A stretch of 13,074 nt of DNA from DATACZ01 sp036258795. Lineage in GTDB: Bacteria; Actinomycetota; CADDZG01; JAHWKV01. Within the stretch, counting starts at the first letter, position 1. The number at the start of each line of letters is the position of its first letter. The DNA is taken from NCBI GenBank assembly GCA_036258795.1, contig DATACZ010000131.1, positions 1 through 13,074 on the forward strand. The letters run 5' to 3'. The notes below the pieces were generated by a model that was not told where the DNA came from, did not search any database, and saw only the letters and a list, made by a program, of their open reading frames with translations. A program made the position numbers and the translations under genes. Shown here in pieces: positions 1 to 6,690 of the stretch.

Positions 1-727
1 CCACGCCGCCCAGCGGCTTCACCGGGCGGCGGCCTCGCTCTACTCGCCAAATCGCGAAGGCGGCAGTGGAGGCGACCAACCAGGCCAGGCCAAGGACGTA
101 GCCCCCCAGGACATCGCTCACGTAGTGCACGCCGAGTCCCAGGCGGCTGATCCCAATAGCAAGGACTAGCAGCACGGTGCCGATGACTGCCGGCACTTTC
201 CACCTCTTGGGTATCACGGGAAGAAATATGAGAAGCAGTGCCCCATATGCGATGGTGGAGCTCATGCTGTGACCCGAGGGAAAGCTCTTACCGCTCTCAA
301 AGGTAATAGCTGCCGGATCCCTGAAGGTTGGCCTCGGCCTGTTTACAGCCTGCTTCACTATGGTGTTCACGATGGAGCCCCCTATGGTCGTGGCCAGCAG
401 GAACGCCACCAGGCGCTTAAGCCGCCTGATCCAAAGGTAGATGGTCACGGTTCCAATCAGGACCCAAAACCAGGGCGGGAAACCGAGGAAGCTGATCACA
501 TTGAACACGCTTGAAAGGGCAGGATATTGAGCTTTCAGCTCGAACAGGGCATTGGAGACCGATTGGTCATGCCGCACCAAAGAACCGTGGGTGCTCACCT
601 CTATGAGCAACAAAGCAAACGGGATGCCGGCCAAGCCCACCGCAAGGGCGGACAGGGTAAGCCGGAGCCCGTAACGTTGAGCCGGATCGAGCCGGCGGCT
701 TAGGAATCCAGGAAGAAGTTTGCCCAT
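1..727 (-). CDS. PAP2-family membrane phosphatase, partial (C-terminus beyond left edge)
   Basis: A minus-strand frame opens at an ATG (727-725) and stays open to the window edge, giving 242 residues without a stop. All three PAP2 phosphatase motifs are visible: K-x6-RP at residues 125-133 (KQAVNRPRP), FPSGH at 149-153, and SR-x5-H-x3-D at 194-205 (SRLGLGVHYVSD). About six hydrophobic segments surround them, as expected for an integral membrane enzyme with an outward-facing active site. The family removes phosphate from lipids such as phosphatidic acid, phosphatidylglycerol phosphate or polyprenyl diphosphate; the substrate cannot be told from sequence. An in-frame TGA lies just upstream of the ATG, which fixes the start region; the ribosome site is weak. 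The gene lies 59 bases after the mannosyltransferase-like gene on the same strand, so co-transcription is plausible. The tail beyond residue 230 is basic and incomplete. Confidence 0.9.
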   Translation of the reverse strand, partial: MGKLLPGFLSRRLDPAQRYGLRLTLSALAVGLAGIPFALLLIEVSTHGSLVRHDQSVSNALFELKAQYPALSSVFNVISFLGFPPWFWVLIGTVTIYLWIRRLKRLVAFLLATTIGGSIVNTIVKQAVNRPRPTFRDPAAITFESGKSFPSGHSMSSTIAYGALLLIFLPVIPKRWKVPAVIGTVLLVLAIGISRLGLGVHYVSDVLGGYVLGLAWLVASTAAFAIWRVERGRRPVKPLGGV

Positions 728-786
728 CTCAGGTCATACCAGATTAGAGGGGGGATACGAGCGCGTCGCCTATCGTTTGACCTTGA

Positions 787-1920
787 TCAGGGGAAAGCTG
801 GGCCCAGAAACGACAAGAACGTATACACGCACATTCCTGATGCCGAGAGAACCAGCACGGCTCGCTCAACCCGGGGGCTATCGGTTACCGAAGCGAGAGC
901 CAGGACAAGGGGGAAGGTACCGAGAGCGTACCGCTCCAGGGAGCTCCACCTCTCAGTGGACAGCATGACGGCGACGCTCGCCACGGTATAGGCGCCGTAA
1001 GAACCCGGGAGCCGGCGAACGCAAACTATCGTCAACACAATCACGGCAACGGCGAATGGGACGCGCAGGGCGTTCCCCCCGTAGTAGCTCGACCAGAGGT
1101 CCTTGACGCCTCGCCAAAACACCACAAGAGGGTTGACTATGCTGCCCCTGAAGCGGCTCGACTGCTGGACGGACAGGGGCTCGAGGGCGTCGCCAAATCT
1201 GACTCCCACCCACAAGAGGTAGGCTCCGGCACCCGCAAAGGGAGCGGCCACCGCCGGAAGGCACCAGAGTCGCTCCCGGAAACCTCCCTCACGCCAAACC
1301 TTCACAGCCTCCCATGCCACCGGCACGGCGATCAGAACCCCGGTGGGCCGGAGCAACGCTCCCAGAGCTCCCAAAGCCGCCGCCCCACCCCAGTGGCTGG
1401 CACGAAGAGCGAGAAACGTCCCCACCGCAAGGGCTATCGCCAGACCCTCGGTGTAACCGAGCACCAGCACAAAGGAGGCAGGAGTGAGCGCCAGGAGCCA
1501 GGCCGCCCGTACCGCCAGGCGATCGTCGCCCAGCTCTTCGCGCGCGAGGCGGTGCAGGAGTACGCCGGCAGCAAGAGCTGACACGTTGGCGATAAGCACC
1601 AGTGCCAGCTCGATGGAGATGCCGGGCACCCATGCCAGCCCCCTGCTGAGAAGGGGGTAAAGCGGAAAGTACCTGAGGCCGTCGGCCGGAAGGGCTGCAT
1701 AGCCCTCGTGGGCAATGCGCGTATACCAATCGCCGTCCCAGGTGAGCAAGCCTTGCTGGAGGCGCAGACCTCTGGCATACCGACCGGTGGAAGGCCTTAG
1801 CCGCTCGAACGCCCCGGCAGCCGCGCCGAACACTCCCAGAGTGAGGATCCGAGCCACCACCCATCCGGGGAGTGCGGCGGCGAGATCCCGGCGCCAGCCC
1901 GATCGCCAACCGCGCTTCAC
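787..1920 (-). CDS. PIG-V-type GT-C mannosyltransferase family protein
   Basis: This is a polytopic membrane protein of about 377 residues. It carries the hallmarks of bacterial PIG-V-like (GPI mannosyltransferase 2-like) proteins: WDGDWYTRIAHEGY near residue 61, with the acidic pair in the first loop expected of GT-C enzymes, and RYFPLYPLL near 83-91. The family is known or presumed to transfer mannose from a polyprenyl-phosphate donor on the outer membrane face; the acceptor here is unknown. The frame extends upstream to 2031, but the preceding gene stops at 1917. I chose GTG at 1920 because it overlaps that stop as GTGA, a junction used elsewhere in this window, and because the upstream residues are Arg/Pro-rich and non-hydrophobic. 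No clear Shine-Dalgarno precedes it, so coupled translation is inferred. Confidence 0.82.
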   Translation of the reverse strand: MKRGWRSGWRRDLAAALPGWVVARILTLGVFGAAAGAFERLRPSTGRYARGLRLQQGLLTWDGDWYTRIAHEGYAALPADGLRYFPLYPLLSRGLAWVPGISIELALVLIANVSALAAGVLLHRLAREELGDDRLAVRAAWLLALTPASFVLVLGYTEGLAIALAVGTFLALRASHWGGAAALGALGALLRPTGVLIAVPVAWEAVKVWREGGFRERLWCLPAVAAPFAGAGAYLLWVGVRFGDALEPLSVQQSSRFRGSIVNPLVVFWRGVKDLWSSYYGGNALRVPFAVAVIVLTIVCVRRLPGSYGAYTVASVAVMLSTERWSSLERYALGTFPLVLALASVTDSPRVERAVLVLSASGMCVYTFLSFLGPAFP

Positions 1921-3491
1921 GAAGCGGGAAAGTGAACCAGCGAGGAATACTCGACTATTCGGCGGCGGAAAGGCACGACCGTAACGTTGTCCTCCCGGCG
2001 CTTTTGAAGCTCGATACGCATGTCGTTGCACTGGCCGCTGAAGGACCTATAGCCGGGCGCCCACACCAGCCAGAGATCGCGTGTCCCGGCCTCGCCCAGG
2101 AGCCGATGAGCAAATGCTTCGGGCTCTCCGGCCGCCCGGATCCGCTTACGGTAGTCGAGCCAGTCCACCCGGCTCAGATCGTCAGCCGGTGGAAAGGTTA
2201 TCTGGTCGAGCGGAACCTTCAGCAAGCGACTGACCGCCGGTGCCAGCTGGTCGGGACAGTAAACGACCAGATCGCCAGGCTTTGCCTCCCGGTTGAGGGC
2301 CGAGGCAACCCGGCCGGCTGTGGTGCGCGGGGTCCACGTATTCGGAAGTGCCGCCACGAGCCCCAGAAGAACCGTCACCCACAAGACCAGAGTCCGGGCG
2401 CGGATACTGGGGAGAACGCTTATTCCGGCCACAACGGCCAGCAGCACGGCAGGCAGTATCACCGAGGTGTACCGGGACGCAAATCCCACGCCGAAGATGA
2501 GGCCGGCCAGGCCCGCAAGAACGAGCGTTGCGACCCATGCACCCGACAACAGGGCTCCCGGGCCACGGGGGGGCCATCTGAGCTCAACCGCCGAATCCCG
2601 GCGGACGCCGAAGGCGCCCAAAAAGGCGAGCAGCAGGTACACGACCTGTAGCAGCACCGGTGCGTCGCCCCTTCCCCCCGCGATAGTCCGCAACGATCCC
2701 AGGGCGAAGTTCACGGTTAGGTAAGAAGCCCACGGCGTGCCGGTGTGAAGCAGCTGAAAGATCGCAATCGGCCACCAGGGAGCGGTGCCCACCACGCCCC
2801 CGGCCAGCCCCGCAAGCGCAAGCCGAGCCCGAGGGCGGCCTTTCCTCCACTGCCATGCCAGCCACCCTGCCGCAGCCGCGAGCGGATAGACCGACCAATA
2901 GTGGGTGAGCATCAAAGCCGTTACTGCAAGGGCCAGACCGAATACGTCCCGTGCCCGGCCGGCCTCCAGAACCCTGCAGAGCAACAAACCGGCTAATAGC
3001 GCCAGCAGGACGAGCAGCGAGTACATCCTCGCCTCGGTGGCGTAGTAGATCGCGAACGGCGAAGAGGCCAAGACCAAGAGGGCCGCCCGGCCGGTCTCTC
3101 GGTCTCCCAGCCGCCGTCCGGCTGCTGCCATCGGCGGGAGCGAGAGCACGGCGAGAATCCCAGAGAGCCACCTCGCTCCCTCGTCGCTCATACCGGGCAA
3201 CGCCAGCCATCCCTTGAGCAGCAGGTAGTAGAGCGGAGGAGCTCCGTCGTGCCGCAGCGCCTCGGGGATGTCCCGAAGAGGTAGCCGGGCGATGGATACG
3301 CTGATCGCCTCGTCCAACCAGAGCGGTGAGCGAACAAGAAAGCGAAGGACTACCGCGACCGTAAGGACCAGGCCGACGACCACGAGCCCCGCTGAGAGAC
3401 GTCGGGGTAAACCCTCCTGGGTTGTGGATGGGACGGGACTGGGCCGCAGTGAGTCGGTGCCTAACGACGAGGAGAAAAGGCGCGATATCAC
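1917..3491 (-). CDS. GT-C fold glycosyltransferase, GT39/ArnT-like
   Basis: This is a large polytopic membrane protein of about 524 residues with a soluble C-terminal part. After the first membrane segment comes LWLDEAISV, with the acidic Asp-Glu pair at residues 60-61 typical of ArnT/PMT-like enzymes. HDGAPPLYYLLLKGW follows around 81-95, another signature of this group. Such enzymes move a sugar from a polyprenyl-phosphate carrier to lipid, glycan or protein outside the membrane; donor and acceptor are not determinable. The open frame reaches an ATG at 3641, but that extension is Arg-rich, has lower third-position GC and covers a perfect palindrome. I therefore prefer GTG at 3491, with moderate certainty. 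That GTG overlaps the stop of a possible nine-residue leader peptide. The gene is followed by the PIG-V-like gene with a GTGA overlap, so the two are probably one operon. Confidence 0.82.
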   Translation of the reverse strand: MISRLFSSSLGTDSLRPSPVPSTTQEGLPRRLSAGLVVVGLVLTVAVVLRFLVRSPLWLDEAISVSIARLPLRDIPEALRHDGAPPLYYLLLKGWLALPGMSDEGARWLSGILAVLSLPPMAAAGRRLGDRETGRAALLVLASSPFAIYYATEARMYSLLVLLALLAGLLLCRVLEAGRARDVFGLALAVTALMLTHYWSVYPLAAAAGWLAWQWRKGRPRARLALAGLAGGVVGTAPWWPIAIFQLLHTGTPWASYLTVNFALGSLRTIAGGRGDAPVLLQVVYLLLAFLGAFGVRRDSAVELRWPPRGPGALLSGAWVATLVLAGLAGLIFGVGFASRYTSVILPAVLLAVVAGISVLPSIRARTLVLWVTVLLGLVAALPNTWTPRTTAGRVASALNREAKPGDLVVYCPDQLAPAVSRLLKVPLDQITFPPADDLSRVDWLDYRKRIRAAGEPEAFAHRLLGEAGTRDLWLVWAPGYRSFSGQCNDMRIELQKRREDNVTVVPFRRRIVEYSSLVHFPAS

Positions 3492-3517
3492 GGCACGGTG
3501 AGGCAGTGATCGATCAT
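3488..3517 (-). promoter_or_regulatory. possible nine-residue leader peptide upstream of the GT-C gene
   Basis: On the minus strand a perfect AGGAGG (3536-3531) precedes an ATG at 3517 by 13 bases. The resulting ORF encodes MIDHCLTVP and ends in TGA at 3490-3488. That stop overlaps the chosen GTG start of the GT-C gene as GTGA, the same geometry as the next junction in the operon. This could be a leader giving coupled initiation. The spacing is long for a Shine-Dalgarno, and a tiny ORF can arise by chance. Confidence 0.25.
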
Positions 3518-3612
3518 GTCGCTTAGCTCGCCTCCTGCATGCTGATGGGGTTGCCTCGCTGTAAATACCGCGAAACACCCCGGTGAATCCAGCAGAGCGA
3601 ACCTTCGAGACC

Positions 3613-3627
3613 CTTACGAATCGTAAG
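3613..3627. promoter_or_regulatory. perfect inverted repeat, candidate operator
   Basis: CTTACGAATCGTAAG has two perfect 7-base arms around a single base. It lies between the divergent GT-C and VTT-protein genes, 69 bases upstream of the VTT start. A half-site-like CGTAAG recurs at 3668-3673. The symmetry suits a dimeric repressor or activator; the binding protein is unknown. No U-run follows, so it does not look like a terminator. Confidence 0.45.
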
Positions 3628-3640
3628 CAAGCCGAGGGCA

Positions 3641-3669
3641 TTCACGCTAATTTCACGCCACAGGTCACG
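3641..3669 (+). promoter_or_regulatory. three TCACG direct repeats in helical phase
   Basis: TCACG occurs at 3642-3646, 3653-3657 and 3665-3669. The first two lie in identical TTCACGC heptamers. Start-to-start spacings of 11 and 12 bases place them on about the same face of the helix, just upstream of the VTT gene. This may be an array of activator or repressor sites; I recognise no named regulator. Confidence 0.3.
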
Positions 3670-3695
3670 TAAGAACCCGACCAGGGGCCCGTGTA

Positions 3696-4316
3696 GTGAA
3701 TGAATCCAAGCGATTCCGCGGCGTGTTGCTGTGGGCTGCCGCGCTAAGGGTGGTGCTGGGAATCGCCGCGATCCCTCTTGCCCCTTTTCTTTACAAGCGC
3801 CACTTCCTCGTTCTGGTACTTCTGCGTCCCACCAAGGAGGTCCTTCTAGCCGCGGCGTTCCTGGCCCGGCGAGACCGGGTCAACCTGGCGGCGGCGGTGA
3901 TAGCCGCACTGCCACTGATGATCCTGGGCGTCTGGCTTTTCTTCTACCTGGGCAAGGGGTTCTCCTCCGACACCTTGAGCAAGCACAGAATCGGCTCATG
4001 GGTGCTGCCGTTGGACAAGATCCGCAAGCTCCGGACCGTGCTCGAGAAGAAGGGGATGAAGGTGGTCTTTATCGGAAGGCTGGCAGCCTTTCCATCCACC
4101 TTGGTGGCTGCGGCCGCCGGGTCGTCAGATATGCCGTCTCGTAGGTTTCTCCCCGCCGATGGCCTCGGGGCCGTCCTCGGGGTGGCCGAGGTGGTCGTCG
4201 CCGGTTACATCCTCGGAGAGACCTACGACAGCTCCAAGCCCTGGATCACTGCCCTCGGAGTCGCTGGCCTGGTTGCTCTGGCCGTTCTTGTCGGACGTTA
4301 TCTCAGGCGGCAGTGA
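3696..4316 (+). CDS. VTT-domain (DedA/SNARE-associated) membrane protein
   Basis: This 206-residue integral membrane protein has several hydrophobic segments and the pattern of DedA/VTT proteins in its second half. A phenylalanine-and-arginine segment, FIGRLAAFP around residues 126-134, is followed by a small-residue-rich AAAAGSSDMPSRRF, resembling the F-x-R...G-x-x-x-P-x-x-x-F pattern of the family. DedA relatives are implicated in moving undecaprenyl phosphate or phospholipids across the membrane; that role is only inferred here. Translation starts at GTG 3696, with AGGGG at 3683-3687 as ribosome site. An ATG at 3700 is out of frame. The last 192 bases overlap, antisense, the C-terminus of the convergent lipid kinase gene. 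The coding quality of this protein's end is good, so the overlap seems real rather than an annotation error here. Confidence 0.75.
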   Translation: MNESKRFRGVLLWAAALRVVLGIAAIPLAPFLYKRHFLVLVLLRPTKEVLLAAAFLARRDRVNLAAAVIAALPLMILGVWLFFYLGKGFSSDTLSKHRIGSWVLPLDKIRKLRTVLEKKGMKVVFIGRLAAFPSTLVAAAAGSSDMPSRRFLPADGLGAVLGVAEVVVAGYILGETYDSSKPWITALGVAGLVALAVLVGRYLRRQ

Positions 4317-5777
4317 GTCCCTGGGCACGTAGATCGCCACCCGGCGCTCGCTCTTGCGGATCAAAAATTCCTGCGAGCCCTCGAACGTCTCCCCGTCACG
4401 GGCCAGTCGCAGCGGACCCTGAAGTGACCTAACCGACAGCTCCCGGGTGGTGAACTGGTCATAGACCGCTGACCGTCCCAGGGTGCCGGTCAGAATGGAT
4501 GCAACCAGCCTGGTCCTGGACCAGGGCTCATGGCCATCGACGATCCGAACGTCGAGGAGTCCGTCGTCTAGCCGCTCCCGCCAGCTGGGAGCGAACCCGC
4601 TCGGCTTGTACCTGCAGTTTCCTGCGAAAAACATCCACACCAAGCGCCGGCGGCCATTTATCTCGACGTCTATCCGCTGAGCCTTCCGAAGCACCCGGAT
4701 GAGGGCGACGATGAGGGCCGGCCACTTTCCTATCTTGTCCTCCAGCTTCTGCCTGGCATCTACAAGCTCAACGTAGTGGCCGAAGCTCGAGGTGTTGAGG
4801 AAAGGCTTTTCATCGATCATGGCCAGGTCAACCGCCACGGTGTGGCCGGTCTGAATGGCTTCGATGGAGTCTTCGACGGTCCTGAGGCCGAGATCCCGCG
4901 CAAAGTGGTTGAGAGTTCCCGCCGGTATCACCAGCATCGGGATGTTTCCCTCGTGCGCCACGGTGGCGCCGATGTTGATCGAGCCGTCTCCTCCCGCCAC
5001 CCCGAGCGCCCGTGCGTCCCGGCAGGCCTCTTTCATGGTGTCGAGAAAGTCCATGCCTTCGCTCAGTTCGACGATGGCGGCCCGCGGCAGAGCTCTGGAC
5101 AGAGCCTCAACCGGTTGGGCAGACAGGGCGGGCCCGGACGACGGGTTGACGACAATCGACAACCCCGCCCCGTCAGGCGTGGGAGCGCTGCCCAGGGGTT
5201 GAAAGGCTGGACGCGTGACGGCGGGGGCATGGGGCGCCACCGGCCAGAACCTTGTGGTCAGCAGGCCGATCGTGACGCCCAGAGCCGCTCCGGCAACAAC
5301 ATCGCCTGGATAGTGAACTCCCGTGTAAACGCGCGAGTAGCCGACTACAGCTGCCAGAGTCGCCAGGGAGCCGGCCGCTCGGGGCATTTCCAGAGCGACT
5401 CCCGTCGTAAAGGCAGCCGCGGAGGCGGCGTGCCCCGAGGGGAAGGAAAAGGTCACCGGCCGCCTCCTCAGATGAGGAATTCTCGGCAGGGTCTGCTGGT
5501 CTGGACGGCGTCTCCGGGCCAGCCTCTTGACGGGCACATTGGCTACCAGGGAGGTGATACCTATCGATAGCACACCTCTTAGTGCCGCTCGCTTTCCAAA
5601 GCGGCCACCTCCGGCGGCAAGCACGACCGCTATGCAGAGCCAGAGCAAGGACCGGTTGGCGGCGCGGGAGGCAGAGTAAAGGAGCCGGTCCCCGAGCCGG
5701 CTCCTGGTACCGACGATCTTCTTGAATAGCGCGCGGTCGGCGTCGTCGAGCTTTCTCGTCAATTGCACGGGCCGCAC
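4125..5777 (-). CDS. PAP2 phosphatase / diacylglycerol kinase fusion protein
   Basis: This 550-residue bifunctional protein has an N-terminal PAP2 domain followed by a DAGK/LCB5-type lipid kinase domain. PAP2 motifs are K-x6-RP at 84-92, FPSGH at 112-116 and SR-x5-H-x3-D at 148-159. The kinase part begins near 205 with LSIVVNPSSG. It has the nucleotide-binding GGDGS at 262-266, IPAGTLNHFARD at 284-295, and the later DDGLLDV (404-410) and DGE (461-463) motifs. The fusion is known in actinobacteria. It probably dephosphorylates one lipid and phosphorylates diacylglycerol or a related lipid; substrates are unproven. The normal domain ends near residue 487. The last 63 residues, hydrophilic and acidic, are read antisense to the VTT gene. 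Starts at GTG 5777, GTG 5768 and TTG 5762 are all possible; none has a strong ribosome site. Confidence 0.88.
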   Translation of the reverse strand: MRPVQLTRKLDDADRALFKKIVGTRSRLGDRLLYSASRAANRSLLWLCIAVVLAAGGGRFGKRAALRGVLSIGITSLVANVPVKRLARRRRPDQQTLPRIPHLRRRPVTFSFPSGHAASAAAFTTGVALEMPRAAGSLATLAAVVGYSRVYTGVHYPGDVVAGAALGVTIGLLTTRFWPVAPHAPAVTRPAFQPLGSAPTPDGAGLSIVVNPSSGPALSAQPVEALSRALPRAAIVELSEGMDFLDTMKEACRDARALGVAGGDGSINIGATVAHEGNIPMLVIPAGTLNHFARDLGLRTVEDSIEAIQTGHTVAVDLAMIDEKPFLNTSSFGHYVELVDARQKLEDKIGKWPALIVALIRVLRKAQRIDVEINGRRRLVWMFFAGNCRYKPSGFAPSWRERLDDGLLDVRIVDGHEPWSRTRLVASILTGTLGRSAVYDQFTTRELSVRSLQGPLRLARDGETFEGSQEFLIRKSERRVAIYVPRDSLPPEITSDKNGQSNQASDSEGSDPGLGAVVGLSEDVTGDDHLGHPEDGPEAIGGEKPTRRHI

Positions 5778-5867
5778 TTTACCCAGGGCTCTGCATCACC
5801 ATGCGCATCCTTCCCTGCTGCGCCCGCTCACCACCCGGAGTCGGGCCACGTGGAGCCATCAATTCGA

Positions 5868-5897
5868 GTCTGCGCACAGACATTTGCTGCATTTGCT
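5868..5897. promoter_or_regulatory. near-palindrome plus tandem repeat upstream of the MerR-type gene
   Basis: GTCTGCGCACAGAC (5868-5881) has perfect 5-base arms and two mismatches at its centre. It runs directly into two copies of CATTTGCT (5881-5888 and 5890-5897). The site lies in the roughly 130-base divergent region between the lipid kinase fusion and the regulator gene. It could be the regulator's own operator. A further palindrome, CCACGTGG, is at 5846-5853. Confidence 0.35.
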
Positions 5898-5913
5898 CGT
5901 AGAGTGGATGCTC

Positions 5914-6690
5914 ATGAAATATCGCGTCGACGAGCTGGCCGCCCGTTGTGGAATCAGCGTTGATACGGTGCGCTTCTACCAGACAAAGGGCCTGCTGCCT
6001 CCGCCGGAGCGGCGAAGCCGGGTTGCCTGGTATGGTCCCGAGCACCTGGAGAGGCTGAGACGCGTCCGGGATCTCAAGAAAAAGGGCTTCACCCTCATTT
6101 CGATCAGGCGCCTCCTGGACGGTGAGCTCGACAAAGCCGACGAGGCCCTGGTGGAGGCGCTTGCCGGCCCCGTGCCGGGGGAGTCGGAGAACGAGGAATT
6201 CTTCACGGCCGAGGAGCTGGCCGCCCGAATAGGGGTCTCCCCGGCTCTCGTGCATGCGATAGAGCGGGAGCACCTGCTCGAACCTCGAATGCGCGACGGG
6301 ATTCCCCAGTACACCTCGGCCGACGCCGCGGCCGCATCCGCCGGGCTGGCCTTGCTGGAGTGGGGGCTGCCTCTGTCCGAGCTGCTCGCTCTGGCGCACG
6401 ATCACGACCAGAGCGCCAGGCGTACCGCCGAGAAGGCGGTTGAGATGTTCGACAAGTACGTCAGGGGGCCGATCCGGGAGTCTGCTGCCTCCGACGAGGA
6501 AGCAGCCACAGAGCTGGTAGAGGCATTCCGCAAGATGCTCCCGGCTACGGTGGCCCTCGTGGCACACCACTTCCGCCGAGTCCTGCTTGCCACCGCCCAG
6601 GCCAGGATCGAGAAGGTGGGCGCGGAGCCCGAGATCAAGGCGGTTCGGAGTGAATCCGAGAAGCGGCTAGAGCCTTCATGGCCGGCGTAG
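5914..6690 (+). CDS. MerR-type transcriptional regulator with two HTH domains
   Basis: This is a 258-residue regulator. The N-terminal MerR helix-turn-helix and wing is clear: YRVDELAARCGISVDTVRFYQTKGLL, then a WYGPEHLERL wing and a long arm through about residue 70. A second MerR-like HTH follows near residues 97-137 (FTAEELAARIGVSPALVHAIE, then a Q-Y-T-S-A-D wing). The C-terminal part is helical, with no recognisable ligand domain and only one cysteine, which argues against the classical cysteine-pair metal sensor. I start it at ATG 5914, which places the HTH at the N-terminus; an ATG at 5908 in the same frame is equally possible. The frame runs upstream to 5722, but that part is not regulator-like. 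The gene overlaps menG by 13 bases, suggesting it is co-transcribed with menG and menF and may control them. Confidence 0.85.
   Translation: MKYRVDELAARCGISVDTVRFYQTKGLLPPPERRSRVAWYGPEHLERLRRVRDLKKKGFTLISIRRLLDGELDKADEALVEALAGPVPGESENEEFFTAEELAARIGVSPALVHAIEREHLLEPRMRDGIPQYTSADAAAASAGLALLEWGLPLSELLALAHDHDQSARRTAEKAVEMFDKYVRGPIRESAASDEEAATELVEAFRKMLPATVALVAHHFRRVLLATAQARIEKVGAEPEIKAVRSESEKRLEPSWPA

Noticed and set aside
1872..2651. 259-residue plus-strand ORF
   Set aside because: Antisense to the two glycosyltransferase genes, low complexity and polar, no domain; a shadow of GC-rich coding.
3613..3627. Palindrome as an intrinsic terminator
   Set aside because: Loop of one base, short stem and no following T-run, and it sits between two gene starts rather than at gene ends.
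3492..3641. 50-residue N-terminal extension of the GT-C gene to ATG 3641
   Set aside because: Arg-rich, lower third-position GC, overlaps the palindrome and lacks a ribosome site. Not excluded, but less likely than GTG 3491.
4776..5570. 264-residue plus-strand ORF inside the lipid kinase fusion
   Set aside because: Antisense shadow of a protein with complete PAP2 and kinase motifs; the sequence is Gly/Arg-rich without family features.
5722..5913. N-terminal extension of the MerR-type regulator
   Set aside because: The extension overlaps the start of the divergent kinase gene and the candidate operator, and MerR proteins begin at the HTH.
5779..6570. 263-residue minus-strand ORF opposite the regulator
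   Set aside because: The regulator's HTH motifs are clear on the plus strand; this ORF shows none and has no ribosome site.
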